This document shows positions 61,986 through 64,000 of a stretch of 64,000 nt of DNA, one piece after another; within the stretch, counting starts at the first letter, position 1; every line of letters starts with the position of its first letter. A model generated the notes under the pieces. The model saw only the letters and a program-made list of their open reading frames with translations. It was not told the origin of the DNA and ran no database searches. Position numbers and translations under genes: made by a program. This DNA comes from Phycisphaerae bacterium (GTDB lineage: Bacteria > Planctomycetota > Phycisphaerae > Phycisphaerales > SM1A02). The stretch covers positions 1 to 64,000 of the forward strand of contig JAEUIT010000008.1 of assembly GCA_016795035.1 (NCBI GenBank), in the 5' to 3' direction.

Positions 61986-62600
61986 GGGCGGACGTTTGCC
62001 ATTGGCCCCGCACTCCGCGCATCGGTTGCTGGTACCCAGCGAGTACCCGCACCGTGTACATCGGCCTTGACGTGCCCGCACTGCCCTGACCCGCCAACGA
62101 AGCAGCTCGATGCAGCCTAGAAGAAGCAACCCCAGCAGCATGGAGTTGGCGACGAATCCAGCAATCACCGGGGAGACGGGGAAGAATGGCCACGAGCCGT
62201 ACATGAGGTCCGTCAGAGCGCCGTCCGACCGACCGGCGTTGTTCTGCGAGTCGGCGACGATCAACCCGCGAAACGCGGTACATGGCCATCCGGCCTGCCG
62301 CTCGACGGCGAATGCGGGGTCGTTGCCGGAGAGAGGCTGATCAAGATCGTCCGCAACGGCCACGCTCCAGCCAGTTCCGGATAGCCGCTTCTCGTGGGCG
62401 CGGGAAGACTCGGCTGGCACGCGATCAGGGAGGCGGCGGTGTAGGACTCCCTTCCCCCACGGGACCTCCACCATGCGCAGCTGATTGGGATCCGCGGACT
62501 GGATGGACACCCATGTGGCGACGCCGGCGATGGCGACAGTCAACACGCCACCGACGACCAGAAAGGCGAACGCTCGAAGAACTTGCTTCCGCCAGCCCAA
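61980..62600 (-). CDS. Cassette gene: membrane protein with C-terminal zinc ribbon
   Basis: About 206 aa from TTG at 62600 (the upstream ATG lies inside attC). One N-terminal helix (FAFLVVGGVLTVAIAGVATW), an extracytoplasmic domain (about 35-140) and a second helix pair (about 150-175), then the ribbon RCTRCGYSLGTSNRCAECG. The C-x-x-C-G-Y-S-L wording is typical of planctomycete ribbons. TAA stop from the attC core. Start codon is uncertain. Confidence 0.62.
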   Translation of the reverse strand: MGWRKQVLRAFAFLVVGGVLTVAIAGVATWVSIQSADPNQLRMVEVPWGKGVLHRRLPDRVPAESSRAHEKRLSGTGWSVAVADDLDQPLSGNDPAFAVERQAGWPCTAFRGLIVADSQNNAGRSDGALTDLMYGSWPFFPVSPVIAGFVANSMLLGLLLLGCIELLRWRVRAVRARQGRCTRCGYSLGTSNRCAECGANGKRPPA

Positions 62601-62612
62601 GGCTGATGCTCC

Positions 62613-62712
62613 GCCTAACGACCACGAGCTATGCCGCACGCACGTGCGGCCGACGCGTCAGCGTCGCGACCAATCTACCCACGTGCGTGTCGGCATGAGC
62701 GATGGGTCAGGC
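62613..62712 (-). other. attC site (core variant GTCAGGC)
   Basis: GCCTAAC ... GTCAGGC, 100 bases, ACGTGCGGCC family. The second core base is changed, so the preceding gene ends in TGA rather than TAA. Confidence 0.85.
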
Positions 62713-63042
62713 GGTCGCCTTGCTCGGAGTGAAAGTGCCGGATGCCTCGCGGAAATGCAAGTGGGCACCGCAGGTGATGCAGATCGCATAGACCAGACGC
62801 ACAAGGCGGAACCTCGCCCCGGGGTGCGCCCGATGGAGTTCAGCGACATGGGCCCGCCATTGCTCGTCGCTCGCCTGCAACGCCGCCACGCCAAGGGGAC
62901 GCCCGCACGACGGGCAGGGTTGAGCCTCGGCGGCGGAACGGAGCCGGCGCTGGTGGAGGCGGCGGCTGACGAACGCGTACGGTAGCAGAACCGGGAGGGC
63001 CAGCAACAACGCGACGGCGATGATAGGCGTCGGCAAACGCAT
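62707..63042 (-). CDS. Cassette gene: membrane-anchored zinc-binding protein
   Basis: 111 aa from ATG at 63042, ten bases after attC. N-terminal helix (IIAVALLLALPVLLPYAFV) then CPSCGRPLG (about residue 43) and a second pair ICITCG (about 92): a split zinc ribbon. Contains one of the few TGCAACG copies of the array. Stop TGA lies in the attC core. Family not recognised. Confidence 0.6.
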   Translation of the reverse strand: MRLPTPIIAVALLLALPVLLPYAFVSRRLHQRRLRSAAEAQPCPSCGRPLGVAALQASDEQWRAHVAELHRAHPGARFRLVRLVYAICITCGAHLHFREASGTFTPSKATA

Positions 63043-63052
63043 GGGATCAGCC

Positions 63053-63144
63053 GCCTAACGACCCCTGAGCTATGCCGCCGCGGCGGCATGCCTTCGGCTC
63101 AGCGAGAGTGTAACGCGGCGGTCGGCATGATCGCAGTGTTAGGC
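63053..63144 (-). other. attC site
   Basis: GCCTAAC ... GTTAGGC, 92 bases, shortened relative of the CTAGTGAGC family with stem GCCGCCGCGGCGGC. Confidence 0.88.
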
Positions 63145-63161
63145 GTTCGCTGGGGGCTGCG

Positions 63162-63749
63162 TCAGAAGCCCTCAGGCGTCCACTGAGGGTCGTACGGCAG
63201 CGTCGTCTCGGGTTGCTGATCCTTGGGGGATAGCGCGAGTTCCCAGATGCGGGACCAAGTCTTATCGAACCAGGGGTGATGATCGTGCTGCCAACTCCGA
63301 AACTCAACGCGCACGCCGGCATCATTTGAGATCGTAATCTCACGCAGGTCCTCCTCAGGAACGCCGTATCCATCCATGGTCTTCGCCGCGAGCGGATCGC
63401 TGACCGTCGCGAGTGACGTGATCTCCTCCCACGCCGATTCGTCCAGTTGCACCGAGTATCGTCGGGCAACCAGTCCGCGTGCGTTGCGATCGACATCGAC
63501 TATCTCGACGACTCCGATTCCGGGATGCCTAATCCAAAGGGTCCTACCACCGAAGATGTCGACGCCTGTGTCGGCCTTGATAGAAGCGATGCGCGGGTGA
63601 TCGTTGTCTGTGCCCCCGCTGCGTGCCGATGCCGAGTCAGCAACATCGCGTGTTGCATCAGGCGCGCTCTTCGGAGTGGGCGCATCGTCCGAGCGGGTAC
63701 ACGCTGCAAGGCAGAGGACTAGGTACGCCAGAACGGAGCAATATCGCAT
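63162..63749 (-). CDS. Cassette gene: lipoprotein of unknown function
   Basis: 195 aa from ATG at 63749, eight bases after attC; the longer frame would include the site. Signal peptide with lipobox LCLAAC (Cys near residue 16). The mature part is beta-rich with GGRTLWIRHPGIGVVEIVDV, RRYSVQLDESAWEEI and EITISNDAGVRVEFRSW. No family recognised. It shows that exported proteins are also carried as cassettes here. Confidence 0.65.
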   Translation of the reverse strand: MRYCSVLAYLVLCLAACTRSDDAPTPKSAPDATRDVADSASARSGGTDNDHPRIASIKADTGVDIFGGRTLWIRHPGIGVVEIVDVDRNARGLVARRYSVQLDESAWEEITSLATVSDPLAAKTMDGYGVPEEDLREITISNDAGVRVEFRSWQHDHHPWFDKTWSRIWELALSPKDQQPETTLPYDPQWTPEGF

Positions 63750-63757
63750 TGCGAGAC

Positions 63758-63856
63758 GCCTAACGACTAGTGAGCTATGCCGCCGCCGCGGCGGCACCCG
63801 CCCAGGTCAATGCACCCAGCGTACCCGCGGCGGACGGCATGAGCGATCTGTTAGGC
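63758..63856 (-). other. attC site (CTAGTGAGC family)
   Basis: GCCTAAC ... GTTAGGC, 99 bases, perfect ends and stem GCCGCCGCCGCGGCGGC. Confidence 0.93.
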
Positions 63857-64000
63857 GGCCTTCGACTCTGCAACGAAATCAGGCACCTCACGCCCACACT
63901 CCGGACAGATGGAGGAGGACGTTCCGCCAAGGCTGTAGCCGCAGTGTCGGCATGACCTCGGTCCCTTACGAGGCTTGGGGCTGAACACAATGCCGGCCCA
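63851..64000 (-). CDS. Cassette gene, C-terminal part only: zinc-ribbon protein
   Basis: The last 49 codons of a gene entering from the right edge. They encode CRHCGYSLGG and CPECGREVPDF, a two-knuckle zinc ribbon of the planctomycete type, and end in the TAA of the attC core at 63850-63856. By analogy with the other cassettes the missing part may hold membrane helices. The true start is outside the window. Confidence 0.75.
   Translation of the reverse strand, partial: WAGIVFSPKPRKGPRSCRHCGYSLGGTSSSICPECGREVPDFVAESKAA

Larger units (their letters stand above)
54538..64000 (-). mobile_element. Integron gene-cassette array (continues beyond the right edge)
   Basis: Fourteen attC-like sites in 9.5 kb separate compact cassettes whose genes all read leftwards. 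Sites have inverse core RYYYAAC (usually GCCTAAC or GGCTAAC) and core GTTRRRY (usually GTTAGGC) ends around 65-125 bases of imperfect palindrome. Read on the minus strand they begin GCCTAACAGATCGCTCATGCCG, 22 bases of which the TAACA and CATGCCG parts resemble the classic aadA-type attC (TAACAATTCGTTCAAGCCG), so site polarity agrees with gene direction. Start codons sit 2-16 bases after a site, and many stop codons (TAA) are supplied by the core GTTAGGC itself. By this polarity attI, the Pc promoter and the integrase gene should lie to the right. Confidence 0.9.

Noticed and set aside
1-64000. tRNA, rRNA, CRISPR, prophage, IS element or replication origin
   Set aside because: No cloverleaf-like sequences with a TTCGA arm, no regular spacer arrays, no transposase, integrase or DnaA-box cluster were found by reading; a tRNA or covariance search would settle the RNA genes.

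Overview
The window is about 64 kb of a very GC-rich bacterial chromosome (close to 70 % GC by eye in the left three quarters, lower on the right). Gene content points to the phylum Planctomycetota: a four-gene block of a DUF1501 protein, a PPC-domain protein, a DUF1549/DUF1553 (PSD1) protein and a PSCyt1/WD40 protein (31994-40429), a VWA membrane protein, a very large AsmA-like protein, and many secreted or lipid-anchored proteins of no known function. No rRNA, tRNA, CRISPR array or phage structural gene is visible.

Layout. 1-9.8 kb: partial VWA protein, an iron-type ABC importer (binding protein plus a permease fused to an NHL propeller), a coiled-coil membrane protein, a [2Fe-2S] BFD-like ferredoxin, lipoproteins and a PilZ protein. 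10-12.6 kb: feoA, feoB and a small FeoB-associated Cys protein; with the ABC importer this makes iron uptake a theme of the left end. 12.6-31 kb: housekeeping and envelope genes (ispD, a CheX-CheY pair, rsmD, valS, an SDR, hydrolases, AsmA-like). 32-40 kb: the planctomycete cytochrome/DUF1501 operon. 40.5-44.8 kb: a tightly overlapping operon of a LOG-family protein, a lipoprotein, pssA and trpB. Translational coupling by GTGA or ATGA overlaps recurs throughout.

44.8-53.4 kb: ten small to medium genes, all on the minus strand, mostly poorly characterised: M28 peptidase, DUF3592 proteins, a chloramphenicol-phosphotransferase-like kinase, a possible ADP-ribosyltransferase-fold/HEAT protein, and an RNA 2'-phosphotransferase (KptA).

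53.7 kb to the right edge: an integron gene-cassette array. Fourteen attC-like sites (GCCTAAC ... GTTAGGC ends with imperfect internal palindromes) separate single-gene cassettes, all on the minus strand, so the integrase and attI should lie to the right, outside the window. The outstanding cassette carries a Thg1-like 3'-5' RNA polymerase and a T4-Pnk-type polynucleotide kinase overlapping by four bases: a plausible two-enzyme module for rebuilding RNA 5' ends. Other cassettes hold a frameshifted ADP-ribosylglycohydrolase, a methyltransferase, several small membrane proteins with zinc ribbons, and one clearly decayed gene.

A second genome-scale signal is a dispersed asymmetric motif, GNCTGCAACGNNGAG, with about 50 copies of its TGCAACG core in both orientations, mostly inside genes and often forcing rare codons. 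It occurs roughly once per kb up to 51 kb and nearly vanishes from 51 kb rightwards, where the cassette array lies. It resembles a DNA-uptake-type or chromosome-organising sequence and also marks off the newly acquired DNA.
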